Shown here piece after piece: positions 53,790 through 63,103 of a stretch of DNA of 64,000 nt. Location of the stretch: contig NZ_JACYTQ010000011.1 of NCBI RefSeq assembly GCF_014841125.1, positions 62,001 through 126,000 on the forward strand. The letters run 5' to 3'. The translations under genes and the position numbers were made by a program. The DNA comes from Echinicola arenosa. GTDB lineage: Bacteria; Bacteroidota; Bacteroidia; Cytophagales; Cyclobacteriaceae. The notes below the pieces were generated by a model. It ran no database searches. It was given only the letters and a program-made list of their open reading frames with translations, and was not told the DNA's origin. Each line of letters begins with the position of its first letter. Within the stretch, counting starts at the first letter, position 1.

Positions 53790-56700
53790 ATGAGAAAGTC
53801 AGTACTTATTATTGGATTAATTTTTTTAATAATACCATTTACGTGGGCACAAGATCAAAAAGGGCAGGATATTCAAAAATCCCGTCAAACAATCAAAAAA
53901 AAATTTGATATAGCATATCAAGAATACGCCCTAAGCAACGCAGCTTTAAAAAAACTGGCAAATCAAAAAGGAGTGCCATTGGAATTGGTCCTTGAAGATG
54001 GCAGCAGGGCCGAGTTACGTTATTTTGATGATTTAGGAGATCCAGTATACTACATGACCTATAATGTAAGGGCTGCCCAAACTACCCAGACAGATGATTT
54101 ACAGCCGGGGGGAGAATTAGGATTAAGTTTGACGGGGAAAGGCATGACCATAGGTGTGTATGATCAAACTAGACCTAAGCCAAACCATGTTGAGTTCGAA
54201 AATAGACTGACGCAAATAGATGGTTCAAGTGAGGAAATTAGTAATCATGCCACACATGTAACTGGAACACTTTTAGCCAAGGGAATTAATAGCAATGCTA
54301 GAGGAATGGCCAATGAGGCCACTGGTTGGTCTTTTAATTGGGAAAGCGATATCAGTAAAATGAATGCAAATGCTTATGATGCTGTGTCCAAGCCAAATGG
54401 ACATATTGTTTCAAATCATTCCTATGGAATAGTGTTAGGATGGTATCAGGATAATAGTGGTACTTGGAAGTGGGCTGGAAACCCTTCCATCGATCCTAAT
54501 GAAGATTATCGGTTTGGTCTTTATACTTCCAAAAGTAAGTCTTTAGATGATTTGGCTTTTGCAAAACCTTATTATACCATGGTTTGGGCTGCAGGGAATG
54601 ACCGCTCGGACAGAGGTGATGGAACCCGAAGCCCAGATGGGCCAGATGATACTATTGGTCCAGAAGGGGTAGCAAAAAATGTCATTACAGTGGGAGCTAT
54701 TTCCGCTTTTGAAGAATATGAAGACAGGTCTTCATTGGCCATAAGTGATTTCAGCAGTTGGGGGCCTACAGACGATGGAAGGATTAAACCAGATTTGGTG
54801 GGAGTTGGGGTAGGAGTGTTCAGTACAGCAGTAACAGGGAATGGGGGGGATGGATATGCCTCTTTGAGTGGAACATCAATGGCTTCCCCTAATGTTGCGG
54901 GCTCCCTTTTATTGATACAGCAACTTTATGCCCAAAGAAATAGTGGAAATTATATGAGATCGGCAACACTAAAAGCTTTAGCGATTAATACGGCTTTGGA
55001 TGGGGGACTATATGATGGGCCAGATTATGTTTATGGTTGGGGGATTTTAAATGCCAAAGATGCTGCCGAATTAATCATTAATGAAAATGGCTCATCAGAC
55101 CTGATTAGGGAATTGTCTCTTGAAGAAGATGAGGTCTTTGAATATGAAATTGTTTCTGATGGTATCAATCCAATCAAAGCTACCATTGCGTGGACCGACC
55201 CCTCGGCAAGTGCAAGCCCATCAACTCTTGACCCAACTAATTTAACGCTTGTGAATGACCTAGATTTAAGGATATTTGATGAAAATGGTGTGGAATATTT
55301 TCCTTGGACACTAAACCCAAGTCAAGGAGCTAACTCCAGGGCGATCAATACTCAGGATAATTTTAGGGATAATGTGGAACAGGTAGTTATTCATTCACCA
55401 ACTCCCATTAAGTATACAGTTAGAGTAAGCCATAAAGGAGAGCTGACAAACGGAGCCCAAGAGTTTTCACTGGTGATGAAATCGGGCACAGTTGATGGGG
55501 CAGAGGAAACTCTTTATTGGATAGGAGGAAGCGCTGGAGAATGGAACGATCCTGCCAACTGGTCTTCTACTTCAGGTGGAACTACTGCAAACAAAATTCC
55601 AACACCCAGCTCTAGGGTACTTTTTGAAATTGCAGAGGGAGAAAGCAGCCAAGTAAATTTATCTCAGGATGTCCAATCCTTCAGTGTCAATGTGTTTGGA
55701 GAAGGAGCTTTGAGCGTTAACCTTAACCAAAATAGTTTAAAAGTAGACGGAGGGTTCAGGGTAAGTAATGAAGTGACTAGTTTCACCAATGGTGAATTGA
55801 TTTTTGAAGCATCAGATGACAAAGATAAATTTATGGAGTTTGGTGGAGTTATTTTTGACAATGTTGATTTAAGGGTTTTGGAAGGGAAATGGACTTTGAC
55901 TGATGCAGGTTTAGTGGATGGTCTTGATTTGATTGGTGGGGAATTATTGGTGGAGAAGGAGACTTTGGATGTGAATAGCTTGAATCTAGAAGGGGAGGCA
56001 CTGATTAAAGGAGATTTGAAGTCGATTGTATTTCATGAGTCAATAAATATTTCGGCAGAATCAGGCTTCTCGTTTAGCCCTCGCTTTATTTTTGATGGAG
56101 TTACAGGGGATTTGGTGAACAACAATGGAGAGATAGAGATATTGACCGTTCAAAATGGAGATTTATCCTACAATGGCTCGTCAAACTTTATCGATTCGTT
56201 GTCTATAAGTAATGGAGCTTTCACTCTGGGCAGCAATAGTGATTTGACTGTTGATGTATTGGAGATTGGTTCAGGCGGGGCTTTAAACTTACTTCCTTCA
56301 CGAACACTGTACATTATTGATGATTTTATCGTGACTTCATCCAGTAGTCAGGAAAGCTATATTTCTGCTACTTCCAAAGCCAGTATCAATCATGATATTT
56401 ATAAAAAGTATTGCTTTGAGAATTTGAATGTAACTAATGTAGACTTTGTCGGAGAAGCCATTGTTAATCTAGGGTTGAATTCAAATGTTGTCAATTCGGA
56501 CAACTGGTTGACCAAAAATTGTGAGGATGTCCTGTTTGCCAATTTCACTTCAAGTTACAATTGTGTCGGAGGATTGACAGAATTTTCAAATTTGAGTGAA
56601 GGCAATATCGGTGTGTATGCGTGGAATTTTGGAGGTGTTGGCACTTCATCTGAAGAATCCCCAGAATTTACTTTTGATCAAGAAGGGGATTATTTAGTGT

Positions 56701-57245
56701 CCCTAAACATATCCAATGATGACGAAAATGTTGATTTCAGCAAAGAGATTTCTGTAGTCAGCAACACTTTGAATACACCGGTGATTGTGGTGAATGGGAA
56801 CATGATGACTAGTCAAACACTGGCAAGTGCTTACCAATGGTATTTTGAAGGAGAAAAAATTGAAGGAGCTACTCAAAGATCCTTTAATGCTGATTTTGAT
56901 GGAATGTATCAAGTAGCTATTTATAATGAAATATGTAACCGTTTATCAGAGCCTGTTGTGGTGACAGCATTGGAAGATGAAGAGCCTTCTTTAAGTGAGT
57001 ATGGGGTGTTTATCGGACCCAATCCTACCAATGAGAAAGTGAAGGTGGGCTTAAACAATGATTATACAGGTAATGTAATAGTAGAATTATATGCTGTTAA
57101 TGGTGCTAAAGCACTTTCTGAGTCAGTTTATAAGAACAATCAACTACAAGAAATAGAGTTGTACCTAAATGGTTCTCGTGGGGTCTATATTCTTATGATA
57201 AGAATGGGAGATATCACATTGAGAAGTAAACTATTAAAGCAATAG
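53790..57245 (+). CDS. Secreted S8 (subtilisin-like) protease with T9SS sorting domain
   Basis: An 1151-residue exported protease. Signal peptide 1-20 (FTWAQ). The S8 domain (about 110-430) has the triad Asp125 (GVYDQT), His156 (NHATHVTG) and Ser363 (LSGTSMASP), plus the oxyanion Asn270 (AAGND). A beta-sandwich P-domain-like region (about 440-570), a G8- or parallel-beta-like stretch (about 575-880), a PKD-like module (about 935-1000) and a C-terminal T9SS type A sorting domain (about 1070-1151, GPNPTNEKVKV to LRSKLLKQ) follow. The protein should be exported through T9SS and attached to the cell surface or released. It has its own terminator-separated start after the susCD operon. Confidence 0.93.
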   Translation: MRKSVLIIGLIFLIIPFTWAQDQKGQDIQKSRQTIKKKFDIAYQEYALSNAALKKLANQKGVPLELVLEDGSRAELRYFDDLGDPVYYMTYNVRAAQTTQTDDLQPGGELGLSLTGKGMTIGVYDQTRPKPNHVEFENRLTQIDGSSEEISNHATHVTGTLLAKGINSNARGMANEATGWSFNWESDISKMNANAYDAVSKPNGHIVSNHSYGIVLGWYQDNSGTWKWAGNPSIDPNEDYRFGLYTSKSKSLDDLAFAKPYYTMVWAAGNDRSDRGDGTRSPDGPDDTIGPEGVAKNVITVGAISAFEEYEDRSSLAISDFSSWGPTDDGRIKPDLVGVGVGVFSTAVTGNGGDGYASLSGTSMASPNVAGSLLLIQQLYAQRNSGNYMRSATLKALAINTALDGGLYDGPDYVYGWGILNAKDAAELIINENGSSDLIRELSLEEDEVFEYEIVSDGINPIKATIAWTDPSASASPSTLDPTNLTLVNDLDLRIFDENGVEYFPWTLNPSQGANSRAINTQDNFRDNVEQVVIHSPTPIKYTVRVSHKGELTNGAQEFSLVMKSGTVDGAEETLYWIGGSAGEWNDPANWSSTSGGTTANKIPTPSSRVLFEIAEGESSQVNLSQDVQSFSVNVFGEGALSVNLNQNSLKVDGGFRVSNEVTSFTNGELIFEASDDKDKFMEFGGVIFDNVDLRVLEGKWTLTDAGLVDGLDLIGGELLVEKETLDVNSLNLEGEALIKGDLKSIVFHESINISAESGFSFSPRFIFDGVTGDLVNNNGEIEILTVQNGDLSYNGSSNFIDSLSISNGAFTLGSNSDLTVDVLEIGSGGALNLLPSRTLYIIDDFIVTSSSSQESYISATSKASINHDIYKKYCFENLNVTNVDFVGEAIVNLGLNSNVVNSDNWLTKNCEDVLFANFTSSYNCVGGLTEFSNLSEGNIGVYAWNFGGVGTSSEESPEFTFDQEGDYLVSLNISNDDENVDFSKEISVVSNTLNTPVIVVNGNMMTSQTLASAYQWYFEGEKIEGATQRSFNADFDGMYQVAIYNEICNRLSEPVVVTALEDEEPSLSEYGVFIGPNPTNEKVKVGLNNDYTGNVIVELYAVNGAKALSESVYKNNQLQEIELYLNGSRGVYILMIRMGDITLRSKLLKQ

Positions 57246-57247
57246 AT

Positions 57248-57946
57248 ATGAGGAAAAGTGGGATTTTAGCATGTTTGATATGTATTTTGGGAGTTGTTAC
57301 AAGCAAGGCTCAGATTGCGAACTTGGAAATGAATGGAGTTCCATTAAGAGTATCATCCTATGAAGGTATTCAAGGAACACCATTTTTATTTGATGATTGG
57401 TCCAACGCTACCTATACTATGGAAAAAGGATGGACTAAGGAAAATGTATCCACAAAACTAAATGTTTATGAAAAAGAAATTTTGGCGGTCAGTGATAATG
57501 GAAACCAAATTATTTTGGATAGGGCGCAAATTCACTCTTTCGTTTTGGATAGACCTCAAGATGAAATAACTGAAAATGAAGGAGTATTGCCAAAATTGGT
57601 TTTTGAGAAGGGGTGGAATAAAATTGATGGAGTAAAGGAGGATGAGTTTGTAAATGTCATGGTGAAAGGAGAAAAATATACTTTAGTTAGGGTCTTTGAT
57701 CGGAAACTGGAGGATAGTTCACAGAATAGCTATGGACCAGGTCCTGGAAAAAGGTTTGTTTCCGATGTAAACTATTATTTAATCAATGGAAGTGGTGAAG
57801 CAAATGAGGTCAAAACGAGAGGAAAGAGCTTATTGAAAGCATTGGATGCTTCAGATCAAAATAAGGGGAAGGGGTTCATTAAGGATAATAACCTCAATTT
57901 TAATAGGGAAGATCACTTGATCCAGTTTGTGACCTACGTTAACTAA
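57248..57946 (+). CDS. Secreted protein co-transcribed with the S8 protease, function unknown
   Basis: A 232-residue protein with a signal peptide (about 1-21, VTSKAQ). The body is mainly beta with KGW repeats (MEKGWTKENV, FEKGWNKIDG). No lipobox, T9SS domain or known family is visible. It starts 2 bp after the protease stop, so it is very likely co-expressed. It could be a partner, inhibitor or chaperone of the protease; the sequence does not say. Confidence 0.72.
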   Translation: MRKSGILACLICILGVVTSKAQIANLEMNGVPLRVSSYEGIQGTPFLFDDWSNATYTMEKGWTKENVSTKLNVYEKEILAVSDNGNQIILDRAQIHSFVLDRPQDEITENEGVLPKLVFEKGWNKIDGVKEDEFVNVMVKGEKYTLVRVFDRKLEDSSQNSYGPGPGKRFVSDVNYYLINGSGEANEVKTRGKSLLKALDASDQNKGKGFIKDNNLNFNREDHLIQFVTYVN

Positions 57947-58024
57947 ATGAATATAACACTGTAGCAGTTTGGCAAAGTAATGTTTTCAATTATTCAAGGG
58001 TGCGTCAGTGTGTTACTTTTTTTT

Positions 58025-58032
58025 TATCTTTG
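58025..58032 (+). promoter_or_regulatory. -7 element for the PTPS-type gene
   Basis: TATCTTTG is a perfect TAnnTTTG match 24 bp before the ATG at 58057. It supports that start over one 57 bases upstream, which would lie before the promoter. No -33 TTTG at the standard spacing. Confidence 0.55.
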
Positions 58033-58056
58033 CAGTCTCAAATTGAAATTGCAGTC

Positions 58057-58476
58057 ATGATACAAGTTTCTAGAAAAGAACACTTCAATGCAGCTCACAA
58101 GCTATGGAATCCTAAATGGTCGGAGGAGAAGAATATAGAGGTCTTTGGACCATGTGCGAATGCCAATTGGCATGGGCATAATTTTGAGTTAATTGTGACC
58201 GTAAAAGGTCTTCCAGATGATGACACGGGTTTTGTGGTGGATCTTAAGGCATTGAGTACGCTGATCAGAACTTTGGTTGTAGATAAAGTGGATCATAAAA
58301 ACCTGAATGTGGATGTGGATTTTATGGAGGGGAAAATGGCCAGTTGTGAAAATCTTGTAATGGAATTTTGGAAAATACTTAAGCCTGCAGTAGATAAAAT
58401 CACTCCCCATGGAGGTTTGTATAAGCTCAAGCTTTATGAAACGCCAAGAAATTTTGTAGAATACTACGGAGAATAA
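58057..58476 (+). CDS. 6-pyruvoyl-/6-carboxy-tetrahydropterin synthase-family enzyme with C-x5-HGH motif
   Basis: A 139-residue zinc enzyme of the PTPS/QueD family acting on dihydroneopterin triphosphate. Zinc ligands are the His in HFNAAH and both His in WHGHNF. The catalytic Cys is in GPCANANWHGH, so the spacing is C-x5-HGH, as in animal PTPS, rather than C-x3-HGH of QueD. VDHKNLNVDV and KLYETPRNFVEYYG also resemble animal PTPS. It may serve biopterin synthesis, queuosine synthesis (QueE is encoded at 44701), or both. The ATG at 58057 is chosen because the -7 element lies just upstream. Confidence 0.88.
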   Translation: MIQVSRKEHFNAAHKLWNPKWSEEKNIEVFGPCANANWHGHNFELIVTVKGLPDDDTGFVVDLKALSTLIRTLVVDKVDHKNLNVDVDFMEGKMASCENLVMEFWKILKPAVDKITPHGGLYKLKLYETPRNFVEYYGE

Positions 58477-58512
58477 AAAAGCCCTCAAAAGAGGGCTTTT
58501 TTATTCTCCGTA
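58465..58512. terminator. 22-bp perfect inverted repeat spanning a stop codon, bidirectional terminator
   Basis: Arms 58465-58486 and 58491-58512 are perfect complements with an AAAA loop. The left arm includes the last codons and TAA (58474-58476) of the PTPS-type gene. GCCCTC/GAGGGC and T6 form the terminator core. On the minus strand it is equally symmetric. Confidence 0.85.
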
Positions 58513-58603
58513 CTTATTGAATTAGCATTGATAGTTCTAAGAAATAACTATTTTTAAAGCTGATTAGACTTAAAGAATATTAATATTCAATTCAGAATTT
58601 TCT

Positions 58604-59710
58604 ATGAAATATTATGTTATTTCCGGAGAGCGCTCCGGGGATCTACATGCTTCCAATTTAATAGCCGCCTTGAAAGAAGAGGATAGCGAGGCAAGTTTTA
58701 GGGGAATGGGAGGAGACTATTCCATTGCTGCTGGGCTTTCCGCAGTGGCGCACTATGAAGAAGTGGCATTAATGGGATTCATTGAAGTAGTTTTTGGCTT
58801 TAGGAAAGTGTTGAGGTATTTAAAACTGGTCAAAAAAGACATTGTCGACAACCAGCCTGATGCATTGATTTTGGTGGATTACGGTGGTTTTAATATGAAG
58901 ATTGCCAAATTTGCACATGATCAAGGCATTTCTGTCCACTATTATATTCCTCCGAAGGTATGGGCTTGGAATCAAAAAAGAGCATATAAGCTGAAACAAC
59001 ATGTGGATCAGCTATATTGTATCCTGCCATTCGAACCTGATTTTTTCAAGAAGTTTGATTGGGAGGTCAATTATGTTGGCAACCCGCTTTTGGATGAAAT
59101 TGCCAAATTTACTCCTCATGACTTTTTTCATCAGAAAAATGATTTGAGCTACAAGCCAATGATCGCTTTATTGCCTGGAAGTAGAAAGCAGGAGGTAGAA
59201 AGTATGTTAAGTACAATGGTAGAAATCATACCCGCTTTTCCAAATGCTCAATTTATCATTGCGGGGGTAAACAACCTGAATGAGGACGTATATCAGCTTG
59301 CGCAGGAAATGGGAATCAAAGTGATTTACGATCAAACTTATGATTTGCTTTATCATGCTAATGTTGCGGTAGTGACTTCAGGTACTGCCACTTTGGAGAC
59401 AGCTCTTTTCAGAGTACCTCAAGTTGTTGTTTATAAAACCAGTGGAATCAGTTATGCTATTGGTAAGAAGTTGATTAAAGTGCCTTTTATTTCTTTGGTG
59501 AATTTAATCGCTGAGAAAGAAGTAGTGAAGGAGCTCATTCAGTATGATTATAATAAGGAAAATCTATTGAAAGAATTAAGGGAAATCTCAGGAAATAACA
59601 CTAGAAAAAGTGAGGTGCTCAATGGGTATACCCTTATTAAGGAAAAACTCGGGGAGAAAAAAGCTTCGCAGGAAACGGCGAGGTTGATTGTCGATAGCTT
59701 AAAAAAATAA
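58604..59710 (+). CDS. lpxB: Lipid-A-disaccharide synthase
   Basis: A 368-residue GT19 glycosyltransferase that joins UDP-2,3-diacylglucosamine and lipid X at the inner membrane in lipid A synthesis. Markers are the N-terminal SGERSGDLHASNL (8-20), RGMGGDYS, VLRYLKLVK, YIPPKVWAWNQKRAYKLK near 116-133, PGSRKQEVESM near 194-204, and the nucleotide-binding VTSGTATLETALF near 258-270. Length is normal. It stands alone; other lpx genes are not nearby. Confidence 0.95.
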   Translation: MKYYVISGERSGDLHASNLIAALKEEDSEASFRGMGGDYSIAAGLSAVAHYEEVALMGFIEVVFGFRKVLRYLKLVKKDIVDNQPDALILVDYGGFNMKIAKFAHDQGISVHYYIPPKVWAWNQKRAYKLKQHVDQLYCILPFEPDFFKKFDWEVNYVGNPLLDEIAKFTPHDFFHQKNDLSYKPMIALLPGSRKQEVESMLSTMVEIIPAFPNAQFIIAGVNNLNEDVYQLAQEMGIKVIYDQTYDLLYHANVAVVTSGTATLETALFRVPQVVVYKTSGISYAIGKKLIKVPFISLVNLIAEKEVVKELIQYDYNKENLLKELREISGNNTRKSEVLNGYTLIKEKLGEKKASQETARLIVDSLKK

Positions 59711-59745
59711 AGGCAGCGGAACGATAAATAACTGTTCCGCTGCCT
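59711..59745 (-). terminator. Terminator after clpX
   Basis: AGGCAGCGGAAC pairs with GTTCCGCTGCCT. On the minus strand a TTTATTTTTTT tail follows. It also abuts the lpxB stop on the other strand. Confidence 0.75.
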
Positions 59746-59766
59746 CATTAATAATTTTAATTCAAG

Positions 59767-60990
59767 TTATGCTACCTGAAGCTTTTTGAATTTAGATTTA
59801 TCAAATTGTGCCTGGGCATATTTTCTATTGACCACAAGCTCTTTGGTTTCGCTATCGGAAGGAAGTTCATACATAGCATCCGTAATGATCGCTTCACAAA
59901 TAGACCTCAAGCCTCTTGCTCCTAGATTGTATTCCACGGCTTTCTCAACTATATAATCCACTCCACTCTCTTCGAACTCTAGCTTAACACCTTCCATATC
60001 CATCAACTTTTTGTATTGTTTGGTAAGGGCATTTTTAGGCTCAGTTAGAATGCTTTTTAGGGTGTCCTTGTCGAGAGGGTCTAAATGAGTCAAGACGGGC
60101 AGACGTCCGATCAATTCAGGAATTAGCCCAAATGATTTTAGATCAGGAGCAGTTACATATTGCAAAAGGTTGTTTCGATCGATCAATTCATGATCAGTCT
60201 TTTTACTAAACCCAAGCGGTTGGGTATTTAACCTGTTGGCAATGTGCCTCGCAATCCCATCGAAGGCCCCGCCGCAAATGAAAAGAATGTTTTCCGTGTT
60301 TACTGCGATCATTTTTTGATCTGGGTGTTTTCTACCTCCTTGTGGCGGAACATTTACAGTTGTTCCTTCCAATAATTTTAACATGGCTTGTTGAACACCT
60401 TCACCACTTACATCTCTGGTTATGGAAGGGTTGTCGGACTTTCTGGCAATTTTGTCTATTTCGTCAATATAAACAATTCCTCTCTCGGCAGCTTCAACAT
60501 TGTAGTCAGCCGACTGTAGTAAGCGGGTCAAAATGCTTTCTACATCCTCTCCCACATAACCTGCTTCAGTCAAGACCGTAGCATCTGCAATACAGAAAGG
60601 AACCTCCAATACCTTAGCCAAAGTTTTGGCAAGATAAGTTTTACCTGTTCCAGTGTCACCCACCATAATGATATTGGATTTTTCAATCTTAATATCATCA
60701 TGATTGTCTTTTTGAAGAAGACGCTTATAGTGATTGTAAACCGCCACAGAAAGTACCTTTTTGGCCTCTCCCTGTCCAATCACATATTGGTTGAGATATT
60801 CAGTAAGCTCTTTTGGTTTCTTAAGCTTGAACTTTGGTTTTTTATCCTGTTTTTTTGTTTTTTCCTCTTCACCTAAGATTTGATAGGCTTGGTCGATACA
60901 GAAATTACAGATATGAGCTGAAATTCCCGAAACCATCAAGTCTACGTCTTTCTTATTTCTACCGCAAAAGGAACAAGTAACTTGCGCCAT
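59767..60990 (-). CDS. clpX: ClpX, unfoldase subunit of the ClpXP protease
   Basis: A 407-residue AAA+ unfoldase. The N-terminal zinc-binding domain has Cys6, Cys9, Cys28 and Cys31. Walker A is GDTGTGKTY near 118-126, the pore loop is GYVGEDVES, and Walker B is [16 protein letters not shown]-type IGF loop docks with ClpP in this family; I see the usual region but do not rely on one motif. It starts 2 bp after clpP, so the genes are coupled. Third in the tig-clpP-clpX cluster. Confidence 0.97.
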   Translation of the reverse strand: MAQVTCSFCGRNKKDVDLMVSGISAHICNFCIDQAYQILGEEEKTKKQDKKPKFKLKKPKELTEYLNQYVIGQGEAKKVLSVAVYNHYKRLLQKDNHDDIKIEKSNIIMVGDTGTGKTYLAKTLAKVLEVPFCIADATVLTEAGYVGEDVESILTRLLQSADYNVEAAERGIVYIDEIDKIARKSDNPSITRDVSGEGVQQAMLKLLEGTTVNVPPQGGRKHPDQKMIAVNTENILFICGGAFDGIARHIANRLNTQPLGFSKKTDHELIDRNNLLQYVTAPDLKSFGLIPELIGRLPVLTHLDPLDKDTLKSILTEPKNALTKQYKKLMDMEGVKLEFEESGVDYIVEKAVEYNLGARGLRSICEAIITDAMYELPSDSETKELVVNRKYAQAQFDKSKFKKLQVA

Positions 60991-60992
60991 GA

Positions 60993-61664
60993 TTATTTTT
61001 TTCTAGTCAATACTTCGTCAATTAAGCCATATTCTTTGGCTTCTTGAGCTTTCATCCAGTAATCCCTGTCGGAATTTTGTTCGATTTGCTCAATGTCTTT
61101 GCCTGAATGGTGAGCTAGGATTTCATAAAGCTCTTGCTTCAATAACAAAATTTGCTTAGCAGTAATTTCAATATCTGAAGCTTGCCCTTGTGCTCCACCA
61201 AGAGGTTGGTGAATCATCACTCTTGAGTGGGGAAGGGCGGCCCTTTTTCCTGCAGCGCCACCAGCCAGTAAAACAGCACCCATCGAGGCTGCAAGACCTG
61301 TACAGATCGTACCTACTTCTGGATTAATGTATTGCATGGTGTCATAAATACCAAGGCCAGCATAAACAGAGCCACCGGGACTGTTAATATATAATAAGAT
61401 ATCCTTTTTGCTGTCTACAGATTCCAAAAACAACAACTGGGCAGTAATGATATTGGCAATGTGGTCATCTACTTGAGTGCCTAGGAATATAATTCTATCC
61501 ATGATCAATCTAGAAAAAACATCAATTTCACGGAAATTGGTAGGTCTTTCCTCGATTACAGATCGGGTCATGTTTTCAATTTGTTGGGTATATTGGTCAA
61601 AAGCTGTACCGCTCACACCTTGGTTGTGAATGGCGTATTTTCTGAATTCTTCTTTATTAATCAT
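60993..61664 (-). CDS. clpP: ClpP, proteolytic subunit of ClpXP
   Basis: A 223-residue serine peptidase. The triad is Ser127 (GLAASMGA), His152 (VMIHQPLGG) and Asp201 (SDRDYWM). [16 protein letters not shown] is a family signature. An N-terminal stretch of about 20 residues is probably processed. clpX begins 2 bp downstream. A terminator-like hairpin separates it from tig upstream (61699-61724), so it may have its own promoter as well. Confidence 0.97.
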   Translation of the reverse strand: MINKEEFRKYAIHNQGVSGTAFDQYTQQIENMTRSVIEERPTNFREIDVFSRLIMDRIIFLGTQVDDHIANIITAQLLFLESVDSKKDILLYINSPGGSVYAGLGIYDTMQYINPEVGTICTGLAASMGAVLLAGGAAGKRAALPHSRVMIHQPLGGAQGQASDIEITAKQILLLKQELYEILAHHSGKDIEQIEQNSDRDYWMKAQEAKEYGLIDEVLTRKK

Positions 61665-61698
61665 ATTGTCTTTTTGGTTGAATTAGTACAAAAATAAA

Positions 61699-61724
61699 AA
61701 AAGCCCTTAGAAAAGGACTTTTTA
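61699..61724 (-). terminator. Terminator or attenuator between tig and clpP
   Basis: On the minus strand AAAAAGTCCTT and AAGGGCTTTTT pair with one mismatch, followed by a T run, 20-46 bp past tig and about 35 bp before clpP. It is partial termination or separate transcription of clpPX. Confidence 0.6.
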
Positions 61725-61744
61725 ATAACGATTAATTATGTGAA

Positions 61745-63073
61745 TTAGTTTTCGATAAGCTCTTTAAACTTATCAATATCTATTTTCTCTTCTTTCAAAG
61801 ATATCTTTTCTTTGACCAAACTCAATACTTTGTCGTTTTGAACGGCTGTCAACATCTGCATGTAGTTTTGCCCTTCGTTACCTTGTAGGTAATTGTTGAC
61901 AAACATGTCCATGTTATCTTCCATTTGAGCACCTAATCCTGAAGCAGCTAGCTGTTCACGCACCATGTCCTGAGTTTTGGCGATAACATCTTCATGTTCA
62001 GCCTTGATCTCATTTTCTTCTGCGATCTTGTTGGAAATCAAAGACCAGGTCAATTGCTTGGCATAGATTGGGAATTCCTTCTCAACATCAGCTTCTGTAA
62101 CTTTTCCATCGTTGGCTTTTAATAACCACTCTTTCAAGAAAGCTTCAGGAAGCTCTATATTCGCTTTTTCTACAAGGATTTCTTTAATCTTTTCCTCATT
62201 GAAAACTTTGGTTTCTTTGTTGTAGTTGTCGCCTAGGATTTCTTCAACCTTAGCAACAAACTCTTCTTCTGTTTTTACTTGGTCTGGGCCAAATACTTTA
62301 TCGAAGAATTCTTGGTCAAGGGCTGCGTCCTCAGTTCTGTTAATATTTTGAACAGTAAAGGTATAGTTTCCTGATATTTTGGCAGCTTCTTCTTCGCTGA
62401 TATTCAATACTTCAGAAAGATCAGATTTGATAGCTTTAGAAGGATCGAATTCGATCTCAGCGCCTTTTTCAACCCCAATGAATTTTTTAACAGATCTACC
62501 ATCCATTTTAGAAAGTGGAAGAGATAAAGTCTGCTCGTATGAACCGTCAGCAGCTTTTAGGTCTCCATAAAGGAAGTCGTTTTCTTCACTGACTTCTGGA
62601 TTGGTCATCTTACCATATTGACGTCTAAGGTTTTCAATAGCGTCATTAACGGCTTTTTTGTCTACTTTCAAGCTGTAGTCTGTCGCTTTGATAGACTTGT
62701 CAAGTGTTACGTCGACATTTTCAACAAATCCGATTTTATACTCGAATTCAAATTCTTTTTGATTTTTCCAGTCGATAGCATCTGCATCTTCAACAACAGG
62801 AAGGGGCTCTCCAAGAATCTTGAAGCTTTGCTCTTTGATATAATCATTCAAAGATGAAGAAAGAATGTTGTTGATTTCTTCAACCAAAACAGACGTTCCG
62901 TACAGTTTCTTAACCATACCAAAAGGAGCTTTGCCTGGACGGAAGCCTTTAATATTGGCTTTCTTGGCATAGTCTTTAAGTTTGGCATCAACTTTAGGTT
63001 GATAATCTGCTTCATTTAGATTAATTTTAATTGAAGCTTGATTAGTAGAATGCTTGTCTAGTTTGATTTCCAA
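61745..63073 (-). CDS. tig: Trigger factor, ribosome-associated chaperone
   Basis: A 442-residue chaperone and prolyl isomerase. N-terminal ribosome-binding domain with the FRPGKAPFGMVKK region near 43-56, in the place of the family GFRxGKVP signature. A PPIase-like middle domain (about 150-250) and a helical C-terminal domain follow. It begins at a TTG (63071-63073). In frame upstream there is a TAG 21 bases earlier and no ATG, and the residues MEIKLDKHS match known trigger factor starts. It leads tig-clpP-clpX. A structured segment and tRNA-Leu lie upstream. Confidence 0.93.
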   Translation of the reverse strand: MEIKLDKHSTNQASIKINLNEADYQPKVDAKLKDYAKKANIKGFRPGKAPFGMVKKLYGTSVLVEEINNILSSSLNDYIKEQSFKILGEPLPVVEDADAIDWKNQKEFEFEYKIGFVENVDVTLDKSIKATDYSLKVDKKAVNDAIENLRRQYGKMTNPEVSEENDFLYGDLKAADGSYEQTLSLPLSKMDGRSVKKFIGVEKGAEIEFDPSKAIKSDLSEVLNISEEEAAKISGNYTFTVQNINRTEDAALDQEFFDKVFGPDQVKTEEEFVAKVEEILGDNYNKETKVFNEEKIKEILVEKANIELPEAFLKEWLLKANDGKVTEADVEKEFPIYAKQLTWSLISNKIAEENEIKAEHEDVIAKTQDMVREQLAASGLGAQMEDNMDMFVNNYLQGNEGQNYMQMLTAVQNDKVLSLVKEKISLKEEKIDIDKFKELIEN

Positions 63074-63103
63074 GGCAGTATTGATTAAATTTTGCTATAA
63101 ACT

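Noticed and set aside
58000-58056. Upstream start for the PTPS-type gene
   Set aside because: It precedes the -7 promoter element and adds residues not found in the family.
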